Shown here piece by piece: positions 1-6,064 of a stretch of DNA of 6,173 bases. The notes beneath the pieces were generated by a model. That model was not told where the DNA came from. It did not search any database and saw only the letters and a list, made by a program, of their open reading frames with translations. Origin of the DNA: Novosphingobium sp. (GTDB taxonomy: Bacteria > Pseudomonadota > Alphaproteobacteria > Sphingomonadales > Sphingomonadaceae); assembly GCA_030830245.1 (NCBI GenBank), contig JAURNJ010000192.1, positions 1-6,173 on the forward strand, in the 5' to 3' direction. Position 1 is the stretch's first letter. Each line of letters begins with the position of its first letter. The position numbers and the translations under genes were made by a program.

Positions 1-329
1 ACCCCGAGATCAACATGTGGGATGTTGCCGAACCGTTCGTGCGCAGCTGGCTGCGTGACGAGCTCGGCCCCGAGGTCGCGCTGGCCGACAGGCTGCGCGA
101 GGATGCCCAGACCCTGCTGCGCCTGCCCGAACTGGTGCGCCGCATGGAGCAGCGCTTCCCGCCGAGCGGTGCCGCGCCGGAGCAGCCGCCGCTGCCCGAA
201 GTGACGCTGATCTGGGAAAATAAACCGCGCCTTAACCATTGGGGACGATACGTGCTTGCCGCAATTGCAGGGGGCGCTGCACTATGGGTAGCATTGCAGA
301 CAGGACTGCTGGCAGGCCCGACGGGCTGA
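1..329 (+). CDS. ubiB: UbiB family ABC1 kinase-like protein, C-terminal fragment
   Basis: This is the 3' end of a gene that begins before the window; the readable frame starts at position 3 and ends with TGA at 327–329. The first visible residues, PEINMWDVAEPFVRSWL, match the segment that follows the kinase-like core in UbiB/ABC1 proteins, where a 'DP-x-N-MW' type motif precedes an amphipathic helix. Further on are a charged helix with many Leu/Arg and then one hydrophobic segment near the end (around GRYVLAAIAGGAALWVAL), fitting the C-terminal membrane anchor of the family. UbiB proteins are atypical kinase/ATPase-fold membrane proteins needed for aerobic ubiquinone synthesis. The ATP-binding motifs lie outside the window, so activity cannot be judged. 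Only one clear membrane helix is visible, whereas E. coli UbiB is described with two. The 3' end overlaps the next gene if that gene starts at 284. Confidence 0.8.
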   Translation, partial: PEINMWDVAEPFVRSWLRDELGPEVALADRLREDAQTLLRLPELVRRMEQRFPPSGAAPEQPPLPEVTLIWENKPRLNHWGRYVLAAIAGGAALWVALQTGLLAGPTG

Positions 330-1459
330 GCACCGCTCCGCTTGACGCGGGGTGGAACCGCTTTGCCCGCTGGTCGGCGCGGGACGCGCGCCTTGCGCTG
401 TTTGCCTTCCTTGCGCTGCTCATCGCATCGGCATTCGTGCAGGTGGAAGCAGGCAAGCAGGAGGTCGCGACCCAGTCGCTGGGCGAACATATCGCCGGCA
501 AGCCAGCACCGCCGCGCGAACGCGACGAAGACCTCGCTCTCTATGACCGGGCCATCGAGCGCATCCAGCACGGCGAACACTACTACGACTTTATCGTCAC
601 CGAACAGCGCGCGGCGAACTATCCCGTCCGGCCAGGCGTTGCGGTTCGCCTGCCGACGCTGGCCTATGTCAATGCCTGGCTGGGCACGCCCGGCCTGATT
701 GCCGCCGCGCTCGCCTTGCTTGCCGCCGTGCTTGTCGTCTGGTGGCGGCGACTGGGCGAGGAAGCAGGCAACGCCCGCCAGCGCCGGATTGCCTTTGCGC
801 TCCTGCTGATCGGGGCATCGCTGGGGCTCAACCGGCATTTCTTTGTCCTGCACGAGCTGTGGTCGGGCATGCTGCTGGCGCTCGCCTTCGGCCTTCACCG
901 ACCGGGAAAATGGGGCTGGTCACTCGTCGCCGCCGCGCTTGCTGTCGCGATCCGCGAACATGCGTTGCCCTTCATAATGCTGATGGCGGCCATGGCCTTC
1001 TGGCGGCGTGACTGGAAAGAAGGCGCAGCTTGGACCGGCCTTGCTGCCGGGTTCCTTGCCTTTCTCGCCGTGCATCTTTCGATCATTGCCGCGCAGGTCC
1101 TGCCAAGCGATCCCTACGGACAAGGCTGGCTCTACCTGCGCGGACTTTCCGGCTGGGTTTCCTATTTCGCGCTCTCCAGCAACCTGCGCTTCCTGCCGGG
1201 CTTCATCGCCGGTCCGCTGATCGTGTTCGCCATGCTCGGCTGGGCGGCATGAAAATCGCCTGCCGGCCTGTTCGGTTTCCTGCTGTTCGCCGGTTACGGC
1301 TTGTTGTTCATGATCGCGGGCCGTCCCGACACCTATTACTGGGGTGTGATGGCTGCCCCGGCGCTGCTGGTCGGGCTTGCCTTTGCCTTTCCGGCTTTGC
1401 GTGCATTGATCGCCAATGCCGCGCAGCGCCAGCCGGAGCCGCAAATCCGTTGCGCCTGA
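284..1459 (+). pseudogene. Multi-pass membrane protein (GT-C glycosyltransferase-like), interrupted by in-frame TGA
   Basis: The chosen start, ATG at 284, has a G-rich stretch (GGGGGC, about 270–275) upstream and overlaps ubiB by 46 bases; a TTG at 239 is an alternative. The frame runs 322 residues to TGA at 1250–1252, then continues open for 68 more codons to TGA at 1457–1459, giving 391 residues if the first stop were sense. A helix at about 35–53 is followed by a long polar loop (about 55–130, containing DLALYDRAIERIQHGEHYYD and a later RLPTLAYVN). Six or more helices follow. The codons after the TGA encode two more plausible helices (about 329–345 and 353–369) separated by GRPDTYYWG, as expected of one protein. 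One helix followed by a large loop with acidic residues, then many helices, resembles GT-C enzymes such as the GT87/GT39 types that use polyprenyl-phosphate sugars. That is inference; no substrate can be named. If the stop is real, the product loses its last membrane segments. coaBC begins 28 bases downstream. Confidence 0.7.
1250..1252 (+). other. In-frame TGA, probably a mutated TGG tryptophan codon
   Basis: This TGA follows codons for LIVFAMLGWAA and precedes in-frame codons for KSPAGLFGFLLFAGYGLLF. The reading frame is the same on both sides, so this is a substitution-type interruption and not a frameshift. A single G-to-A change from TGG (Trp) is the simplest explanation and would suit an interfacial position at the end of a membrane helix. 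The next base is A, which is not the C that most favours readthrough. Confidence 0.75.
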
Positions 1460-1487
1460 GAGCGCAAAGTTGCAGATAGCCTCACCT

Positions 1488-3137
1488 ATGACCGGCCCTC
1501 GCGTGCTTCTGGTCGTGGGTGGCGGGATCGCCGCCTACAAGGCCTGCGAACTCGTTCGCATCATCCGCAAGAGCGGCGGCGAAGTGACGTGCGTGCTGAC
1601 CGAGGGCGGTTCGAAATTCGTCACGCCGATGGCGCTCGCAGCCTTGTCGGAAAAGCCCGTTTATACCTCGTTGTTCGACCTCAAGGACGAGGTCGAGATG
1701 GGCCACATCCAGTTGAGCCGTGAAGCCGATCTCATCGTCGTCTGCCCGGCGACCGCAAACCTGATGGCGAAGATGGCATCCGGCATTGCCGACGATCTTG
1801 CAACCACCGTGCTGCTCGCCACCGACAAGCCGGTGATGGCCGTTCCGGCGATGAACGTGCGGATGTGGCAACACGAGGCGACACAGCGCAATGTCGCGGC
1901 GCTGCGCGCTGCCGGTGTCGACGTGATGGACCCTGACGAAGGCGCGATGGCCTGCGGCGAGTACGGACCGGGCCGTCTGCCCGAGCCTGTCGCCATCTGG
2001 CAGCGTATAGCCTGGGCGCTCGATATCGCTCCGGGCGAGATCGACCTGTTGCTGCCGCCGCCACAGGTTATCGAATACCACCCCGGTGGGGTCGCGCCGA
2101 CAATCGAGGGCGATGGCGATGTCTTCGGCCGCGAGGAAGACCCGCGCGAAGACACGGGCGGAGGCGGTCTTTCCGCATCGCTGATCGCGCGCGGCATCCA
2201 GAAGGCCAAGGAGGCGGTCGGGCTGGCTTCGCCGCCACCTGCGCCAGAGGCCGTTTTGGCAGCGCCTCCGTCTGGCGGACCGATACTGTCCAAGAAGGGC
2301 AAGGCGCGGGCTGCGCCACCGACCGACCCGGAAGCGATCAACCACCTTGTCCGCGGCGAGGACGATTTCGCGCCTCAGCCGTTCGACAAGGACGTGCCTG
2401 GCCAGTTTCCCAGCGTTGGTGCCGCCGTGGCGCATATCACTCCGGCTGCGCCGATGTTCGTGGTCGATCCGACGCATCAGCCGCTTGCAGGCAGACACGT
2501 GCTCGTCACTGCGGGGCCAACGCACGAGCCGATCGACCCGGTGCGCTACATCGCCAACCGTTCGTCCGGGCGGCAGGGTTTCGCCATTGCCGCTGCCGCT
2601 GCTGCACTGGGTGCGCGCGTTACGCTGGTGAGCGGACCCGTCAATCTGGAAACGCCGCTTGGGGTCGACCGGATCGACGTGGAGACTGCCGTGGAAATGG
2701 CCGCAGCCGTGAAAGAGGCGCTGCCCGCCGATATCGGCGTGATGGTCGCGGCCGTGGCTGACTGGCGCGTGGAGCATGCAGCGTCGGAGAAGCTCAAGAA
2801 GCGCGGGGCCGCACCGCCCGCGCTTCGCCTGACCGAAAACCCCGACATTCTCGCCACGGTGGCCGGGATGCGCGAGCGGCCCAGGTTGCTGGTCGGCTTT
2901 GCGGCGGAAACCAACGATGTCATCAAGCACGCCAAGGACAAGCGCAAGCGCAAGGGCGTGGACTGGATCGTCGCCAACGATGTCTCGGGCGAGGTCATGG
3001 GCGGAGAAAGCAACACAGTGCACATCATCACTTCCAGCGATGTCGAGGACCTGCCGGAAATGCCGAAGGAGGCAGTCGCAATGGCGCTTGTCGAGCGCAT
3101 GGCCGAGGCTCTTGTTGGGCAGCCGATCAGTGGATAG
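1488..3137 (+). CDS. coaBC: Bifunctional phosphopantothenoylcysteine decarboxylase / phosphopantothenate–cysteine ligase
   Basis: CoaBC joins cysteine to 4'-phosphopantothenate (CoaB, CTP-dependent) and then decarboxylates the product to 4'-phosphopantetheine (CoaC, FMN-dependent), two cytoplasmic steps of coenzyme A synthesis. The CoaC half occupies residues 1–180: GGGIAAYK near residue 11, His73 in GHIQLS (equivalent to the catalytic His75 of E. coli), PAMNVRMW at 120–127, and [13 protein letters not shown] at 155–167 with Cys156 matching E. coli Cys158. The CoaB half starts near residue 331: [17 protein letters not shown], then ANRSSG at 356–361, the lysine-rich EKLKKR at 434–439, VGFAAETN at 469–476 and VANDVS at 495–500. 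All key motifs are intact. ATG at 1488 places the flavin-binding strand in the usual position; the frame is open upstream to an ATG at 1416, but that extension lies inside the preceding gene and is not family-like. No strong ribosome site is visible. At 549 residues it is much longer than E. coli CoaBC (about 406) because of a linker at about 181–330. Confidence 0.96.
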   Translation: MTGPRVLLVVGGGIAAYKACELVRIIRKSGGEVTCVLTEGGSKFVTPMALAALSEKPVYTSLFDLKDEVEMGHIQLSREADLIVVCPATANLMAKMASGIADDLATTVLLATDKPVMAVPAMNVRMWQHEATQRNVAALRAAGVDVMDPDEGAMACGEYGPGRLPEPVAIWQRIAWALDIAPGEIDLLLPPPQVIEYHPGGVAPTIEGDGDVFGREEDPREDTGGGGLSASLIARGIQKAKEAVGLASPPPAPEAVLAAPPSGGPILSKKGKARAAPPTDPEAINHLVRGEDDFAPQPFDKDVPGQFPSVGAAVAHITPAAPMFVVDPTHQPLAGRHVLVTAGPTHEPIDPVRYIANRSSGRQGFAIAAAAAALGARVTLVSGPVNLETPLGVDRIDVETAVEMAAAVKEALPADIGVMVAAVADWRVEHAASEKLKKRGAAPPALRLTENPDILATVAGMRERPRLLVGFAAETNDVIKHAKDKRKRKGVDWIVANDVSGEVMGGESNTVHIITSSDVEDLPEMPKEAVAMALVERMAEALVGQPISG

Positions 3138-3597
3138 GTCGCCGGTTCCCGTCCCGGTGAAGCGCCTTCCTCATTTCGAGGGACTGGAGCTGCCCGCCTA
3201 TGCCACCGAAGGGGCTGCCGGGATGGACGTGCTCGCCGCCGAGGACGTGGTTCTGGCGCCCGGCGCGCGCCATGCCGTCGCTACCGGGCTGGCGATGGCC
3301 ATTCCGCACGGCTTCGAGATACAGGTGCGACCGCGCTCGGGCCTTGCCCTCAAGCATGGCGTGACCGTGCCCAACACGCCGGGCACGATTGATTCGGACT
3401 ATCGCGGCGAACTGAAGGTCATCATGATCAACCACGGCGACGCAGCCTTCGAAATTCGGCGCGGCGACCGCATCGCCCAGCTGGTGCTCGCGCCAGTAAC
3501 CCAGGCTTCGTGGTTGCCGGTCGAGGAACTCGACGAGACCGTTCGCGGCGAGGGCGGCTTCGGCTCGACCGGCGGGGTGGTTTCGCTGGGGAATTAG
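3130..3597 (+). CDS. dut: Deoxyuridine 5'-triphosphate nucleotidohydrolase (dUTPase)
   Basis: Dut hydrolyses dUTP to dUMP and pyrophosphate, keeping uracil out of DNA and supplying dUMP for thymidylate synthesis. The family works as a homotrimer in the cytoplasm. All five dUTPase motifs are present in order: motif I around AAGMDVLA (29–36), [14 protein letters not shown] (67–78), [19 protein letters not shown] (82–97) with the catalytic-type Asp88 and the uracil-contacting Tyr91, [11 protein letters not shown] (111–119), and [11 protein letters not shown] (139–148) at the C-terminal arm. The start is taken as GTG at 3130, giving 155 residues, close to the family norm of about 150. It overlaps the coaBC stop by 8 bases (GTGGATAG), suggesting translational coupling. 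A second in-frame GTG at 3157 would begin at KRLPHFEG and cannot be excluded. There is no in-frame ATG near the N-terminus. The stop codon faces that of the next, convergent gene. Confidence 0.95.
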   Translation: MDRSPVPVPVKRLPHFEGLELPAYATEGAAGMDVLAAEDVVLAPGARHAVATGLAMAIPHGFEIQVRPRSGLALKHGVTVPNTPGTIDSDYRGELKVIMINHGDAAFEIRRGDRIAQLVLAPVTQASWLPVEELDETVRGEGGFGSTGGVVSLGN

Positions 3598-3604
3598 TCG
3601 AGCG

Positions 3605-4081
3605 TCAGGCGTTGACCGGCGGCCTTAGCAGGCTCGCGTAGTCTACCATGATCTGGCCCTGCAGGCCGGTGGCGTCCATCAGGTGGATGTCGAAGCGGCG
3701 GCTCTCGAATTTCCAGACCCCGTCTGCTTTGGTTACGACATCATTGTATATGCCAAGGATGCTCGAACCGGGTTCATCCGGGGTGCGTTTCAGGACTTCG
3801 TGAAGTATGCTGCGGGCCGTCGCCCGGTCGGCGGTCAGGCTGTCGATGACATGCGCGTGCTGCATCTGGAGCTGAAATGGATTGGCTTCAACCGATGCGC
3901 GTATCCCGCCAACTATGGCCGCATGGCCCTTGAAGTCCATTCCGGCCAGCGGGGCGCACCAGTGCGCGTGCTCGTGATAGCATGAGCCAACCGCTACCCA
4001 GTCTCGGCAAGTGACACCCATCGTGTAGCGTTCAGCCAGTTCGCGGATGGCGATGCGGTCAGCGAGTTGTTGCAGATCCAT
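3605..4081 (-). CDS. SnoaL/NTF2-like fold protein, function unknown
   Basis: This 158-residue protein has the layout of the SnoaL-like/NTF2-like cone fold. An N-terminal helix (DLQQLADRIAIRELAERYT) is followed by a short helix containing RDW, an aromatic/His stretch YHEHAHWCAPL (35–45), a helix FKGHAAIVGGIRASV (50–64), and then strands including QMQHAHVID (72–80), TARSILHEVLKR (88–99), SILGIYNDVV (107–116) and GVWKFESRRFDIHLM (121–135). The family includes small isomerases, dehydratases and ring-hydroxylating dioxygenase beta subunits. The His residues at 36, 38, 40, 75 and 77 face what would be the pocket, but no reaction can be assigned. The start is decided by the ribosome site AGAGGAG eight bases before ATG at 4081; an earlier in-frame ATG at 4135 would add 18 residues that do not look like the fold. 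The gene converges on dut, with only 7 bases between stop codons, and follows a terminator, so it is probably its own transcription unit. Confidence 0.82.
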   Translation of the reverse strand: MDLQQLADRIAIRELAERYTMGVTCRDWVAVGSCYHEHAHWCAPLAGMDFKGHAAIVGGIRASVEANPFQLQMQHAHVIDSLTADRATARSILHEVLKRTPDEPGSSILGIYNDVVTKADGVWKFESRRFDIHLMDATGLQGQIMVDYASLLRPPVNA

Positions 4082-4089
4082 GGCCCAGG

Positions 4090-4135
4090 CTCCTCTGTTT
4101 GCCGGGACGATAGACAATGGTCGCCTCGCCGCCAA
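4090..4135 (-). promoter_or_regulatory. Candidate sigma-70-type promoter and Shine–Dalgarno site for the SnoaL-like gene
   Basis: On the minus strand TTGGCG (4135–4130) is followed after 17 bases by TATCGT (4112–4107). These match the -35 and -10 consensus at three and four of six positions. The spacing is ideal and would start transcription near 4100, leaving a leader of about 20 bases. The Shine–Dalgarno sequence AGAGGAG (4096–4090) is strong and correctly spaced from ATG at 4081. The ribosome site is convincing; the promoter is tentative because alphaproteobacterial promoters are often weak matches to this consensus. Confidence 0.35.
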
Positions 4136-4145
4136 TGCCTCGCAG

Positions 4146-4185
4146 AAAACCTGCGCTACGCGGGCAAAACCTCACGCAGCGCAGG
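4146..4185 (-). terminator. Intrinsic terminator after the lipoprotein gene
   Basis: An 8-base perfect inverted repeat, CCTGCGCT (4150–4157) and AGCGCAGG (4178–4185), can be extended inward with two mismatches to a stem of about 13 pairs around a CAAAAC loop. Read on the minus strand, the stem is followed directly by TTTT (4149–4146). It lies 15 bases past the stop codon of the DUF4136-type gene and upstream of the SnoaL-like gene, which is where a Rho-independent terminator for the former belongs. Confidence 0.7.
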
Positions 4186-4200
4186 CAATCGGCAAGACAA

Positions 4201-4875
4201 TCAGTTCGCGCGCTTCGGCTCCGGCGCGACGGTAATGCGCACGGTTTCGCCCGAATTGCCTGGGAAGCCGGTGAACATCGCCTCTACCAGGTTGGGAATG
4301 AGGTATTGCAGCTTGTTGGAGCGCGACACCGCCTCGGCCTTGCCTTCGAACAGGCGCACGCCATCGACGCGGCGGTCGATCTTCATGTCCACGCCGCTGG
4401 TGTAGACGGTGTAAGCCTCGATCTCGTTGCCGCCGAACCAGGGATCATACCAGCCGTAGGACCACGGGCCGCCACGATAGGGTCCCCAGTATCCCAGTCG
4501 GCCATATCCATACCACGGAGACCAGAACGGCGAATGCGAAAAGCCGGTCGAGCGTACGCGCTCGCGCCCCTTGTCGACGCCATAATCGAAGCGCACCAGC
4601 AGCGTAGCCTGCTCCGGATTGGCAACAGGGGTATAGCCCTGCTCGCGCATCTCGTTTTCGACCAGCGCGGCATATTGCCCGAACTCTATGCCACCAGCCA
4701 GCTGCGGATCGTCGGCCACGACCGCGAAAGTCTGCCCGGCGGGCGGGGGAAGTTGCGACTGGAAGCGCGATACATTGGCGTTGAATGTCTGCGCGCAGGC
4801 CGTGAGGCCCAGGAGCAGCGCGCCCGCAATAGCCAGCCTGATCTGCGCGAACCGGTTATGGGTAAGAGCGTTCAT
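4201..4875 (-). CDS. DUF4136-type lipoprotein
   Basis: This predicted 224-residue protein begins with a lipoprotein signal peptide: basic residues R8 and R13, a hydrophobic core AIAGALLLGL, and a lipobox LTAC with the lipidated Cys27. Residue +2 is Ala, not Asp, so sorting to the outer membrane is expected by the E. coli rule. After the signal, the segments VSRFQSQLPPPAGQTFAVV, a 'qyaalVENEMREQGYTPV' type stretch and QATLLVRFDYGVDKG follow the pattern of the DUF4136 family, envelope proteins of unknown function. Residues 115–150 are very rich in Trp, Tyr, Gly and Pro; the fold resumes with EAYTVYTSGVDMKI and VRLFEGKAEA. ATG at 4875 is chosen because it places the signal peptide at the N-terminus and has GGAGAG about 9 bases upstream; an ATG at 4914 would add 13 residues before the signal. 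An intrinsic terminator follows the gene. I saw no convincing promoter in the 153-base gap upstream. Confidence 0.85.
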   Translation of the reverse strand: MNALTHNRFAQIRLAIAGALLLGLTACAQTFNANVSRFQSQLPPPAGQTFAVVADDPQLAGGIEFGQYAALVENEMREQGYTPVANPEQATLLVRFDYGVDKGRERVRSTGFSHSPFWSPWYGYGRLGYWGPYRGGPWSYGWYDPWFGGNEIEAYTVYTSGVDMKIDRRVDGVRLFEGKAEAVSRSNKLQYLIPNLVEAMFTGFPGNSGETVRITVAPEPKRAN

Positions 4876-4910
4876 GAGGACTTCTCTCCACTCGCTGGCA
4901 TCGCCGCTTT

Positions 4911-5014
4911 GCAAGTTCCTTGCGAGACGATGCCTGATACGGCGCGCCGAATGGACGAGCCGTGCTGAATAAGGGTTGAACCCCTTGTTGTGCGTCAGTG
5001 CAAGTGTCCTTGCG
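4911..5014. repeat. Near-duplicate pair of small hairpins in the trpS–lipoprotein gap
   Basis: GCAAGTTCCTTGCG at 4911–4924 and GCAAGTGTCCTTGCG at 5000–5014 differ by one missing base. Each contains the inverted repeat GCAAG/CTTGC around a 3- or 4-base loop. They lie 89 bases apart between trpS and the lipoprotein start, one beside the trpS stop and the other in the probable leader of the lipoprotein mRNA. Neither is followed by a T run on the minus strand. The function is unknown, and the similarity could be coincidental given the short length. Confidence 0.45.
4967..4986 (-). terminator. Weak candidate terminator for trpS
   Basis: Read on the minus strand, AAGGG and CCCTT can pair around a 6-base loop (4986–4971), followed by ATT (4970–4968), a poor U tract. 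The stem is only 5 pairs. It lies about 43 bases past the trpS stop codon. It may slow or end trpS transcription, or may mean nothing, in which case trpS and the lipoprotein gene could be read together. Confidence 0.25.
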
Positions 5015-5038
5015 GGTGAGCTTGAGGCTCAACCCCGC
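5012..5038 (-). other. GC-rich stem-loop spanning the trpS stop codon
   Basis: GCGGGTGAGC (5012–5021) can pair with GCTCAACCCCGC (5027–5038) to give ten pairs with two single-base bulges around a 5-base loop. The stem includes the trpS stop codon. No T run follows on the minus strand, so it is not a standard intrinsic terminator. It could stabilise the mRNA 3' end, and it overlaps by two bases the small hairpin at 5000–5013, so the two cannot form fully at once. Confidence 0.35.
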
Positions 5039-6063
5039 ACCAGGCCGAGCGCCTGGTAAGCCGCGTCGAGCGTCGGGCGCGCCAGTTCGCGCGCCTGCAA
5101 TGCGCCTTTGGCGAGGATCGCGTCGAGCATTTCGCGGTCCTGCTTCAGTTCGACAAACTTCGCATTGATCGGCGCAAGTGTTTCGACCAGCAGTTCGCCC
5201 AGCGCGGGCTTGAACTTGCCGAAGCCTTCGCCGCCAAATTCGCCAAGCACCTGCGCGACCGACTGGCCCGCCATCGCCGCATAGATACCGACAAGGTTCG
5301 CCGCTTCGGGCCTTCCTTCCAGCCCCGCCGCCTCGCTCGGCAGCGGCTCGGGGTCGGTCTTGGCTTTCTTGACCTTCTTCATGATCTCGTCGGCGTCGTC
5401 GACGAGGTTGATCCGGCTCATGTCCGAAGGATCGCTCTTGCTCATCTTGGCGCTGCCATCGCGCAGCGACATGATCCGGGCAGCCTCGGGCGGGATGATC
5501 GGATCGGGCAGGGTGAAGACGCCGGGAACCTTGCTGCCTTCCTCGCCATAGCCCGGCACGAAATCCACGTTGAACTTCTGCGCGATGTCGCGCGCCAGCT
5601 CCAGATGCTGCTTCTGGTCCTCGCCAACCGGAACGTGGGTCGCCTGATAGAGCAGCACGTCTGCGGCCTGAAGCACCGGGTAGGTGAACAGCGCGACCGA
5701 GGCACCCTCTCGGTTCTTGCCGGACTTGTCCTTGAACTGGGTCATGCGGTTGAGCCAGCCCATCCGCGCGGTGCCATTCAGCAGCCACTGCAGCTCGGCA
5801 TGGGCGGGTACCTGCGCCTGGTTGAACAGGATCGAGCGGTCGGGATCGACCCCGCAGGCGACCAGCGCGGCAACCATTTCCAGCGTACTCGCCGCCAGCT
5901 GGGCAGGATCGTGCGGCTGCGAGATCGCGTGGAGGTCAGCAAGGAAATAGAGGCATGTGCCCGCTTCGTGCTCGCCCTGCATGCGAACCCAGTTGCGGAT
6001 CGCGCCGAGATAATTGCCAAGGTGAAGGTTGCCAGTTGGCTGGATGCCCGAGACGATGCGCAT
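5029..6063 (-). CDS. trpS: Tryptophanyl-tRNA synthetase
   Basis: TrpRS is a class I aminoacyl-tRNA synthetase that activates tryptophan with ATP and loads it onto tRNA-Trp in the cytoplasm. The 344 residues match the usual bacterial length (about 330–345). The class I signatures are intact: the HIGH-type motif in PTGNLHLGN (9–17) and KMSKS at 206–210. Other family segments include CLYFLADLHAIS (37–48), the TARMGWLNRMTQFKDK stretch (98–113), YPVLQAADVLLYQA (128–141) with Asp135 at the tryptophan-recognition position, and VPVGEDQKQHLELARDIA (144–161). The C-terminal half carries the anticodon-recognition helices. The start is ATG at 6063, beginning MRIVSGIQPTG exactly as the family does. It lies one base after the stop of the upstream murJ-like gene (TGAAATG), with no good ribosome site, so translation is probably coupled. 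No leader peptide or T-box is visible because the upstream DNA is coding. Confidence 0.97.
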   Translation of the reverse strand: MRIVSGIQPTGNLHLGNYLGAIRNWVRMQGEHEAGTCLYFLADLHAISQPHDPAQLAASTLEMVAALVACGVDPDRSILFNQAQVPAHAELQWLLNGTARMGWLNRMTQFKDKSGKNREGASVALFTYPVLQAADVLLYQATHVPVGEDQKQHLELARDIAQKFNVDFVPGYGEEGSKVPGVFTLPDPIIPPEAARIMSLRDGSAKMSKSDPSDMSRINLVDDADEIMKKVKKAKTDPEPLPSEAAGLEGRPEAANLVGIYAAMAGQSVAQVLGEFGGEGFGKFKPALGELLVETLAPINAKFVELKQDREMLDAILAKGALQARELARPTLDAAYQALGLVRG

Positions 6064-6064
6064 T

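Noticed and set aside
1250..1252. TGA as a selenocysteine codon
   Set aside because: I see no SECIS-type hairpin immediately after it and the family has no reason to use selenocysteine; a mutated Trp codon is simpler.
1249..1479. A separate gene starting at ATG 1249, overlapping the TGA as ATGA
   Set aside because: Its translation is Arg- and Cys-rich with no recognisable pattern, whereas the frame of the upstream gene continues as clear membrane helices over the same bases.
1416..1487. Upstream ATG at 1416 as the coaBC start
   Set aside because: The extra 24 residues are basic, not family-like, and encoded inside the end of the preceding gene; ATG 1488 gives the standard N-terminal strand.
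1482..3023. Long open frame of 513 codons on the minus strand opposite coaBC
   Set aside because: It is rich in Arg, His and Asp and has no family-like motifs. The plus strand has complete CoaBC motifs, so this is the usual antisense shadow of a GC-rich gene.
3567..3622. Direct repeat GACCGGCGG near the dut and SnoaL-like gene ends
   Set aside because: Nine bases of GC-rich coding sequence repeated once, with no flanking similarity, is expected by chance.
4940..4949. Perfect palindrome CGGCGCGCCG as a possible operator
   Set aside because: It is only 10 bases of pure G/C, which is common by chance in DNA of this composition, and no partner site or regulator gene is visible.
4117..4968. Plus-strand open frame of 283 codons over the lipoprotein gene
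   Set aside because: It has no recognisable domain, runs through the terminator and intergenic gap, and lies opposite a protein with a clear signal peptide and lipobox.
4856..5788. Minus-strand 310-codon frame overlapping trpS
   Set aside because: It is Arg/Gly-rich with no motifs and is out of frame with an intact trpS carrying the HIGH and KMSKS signatures.
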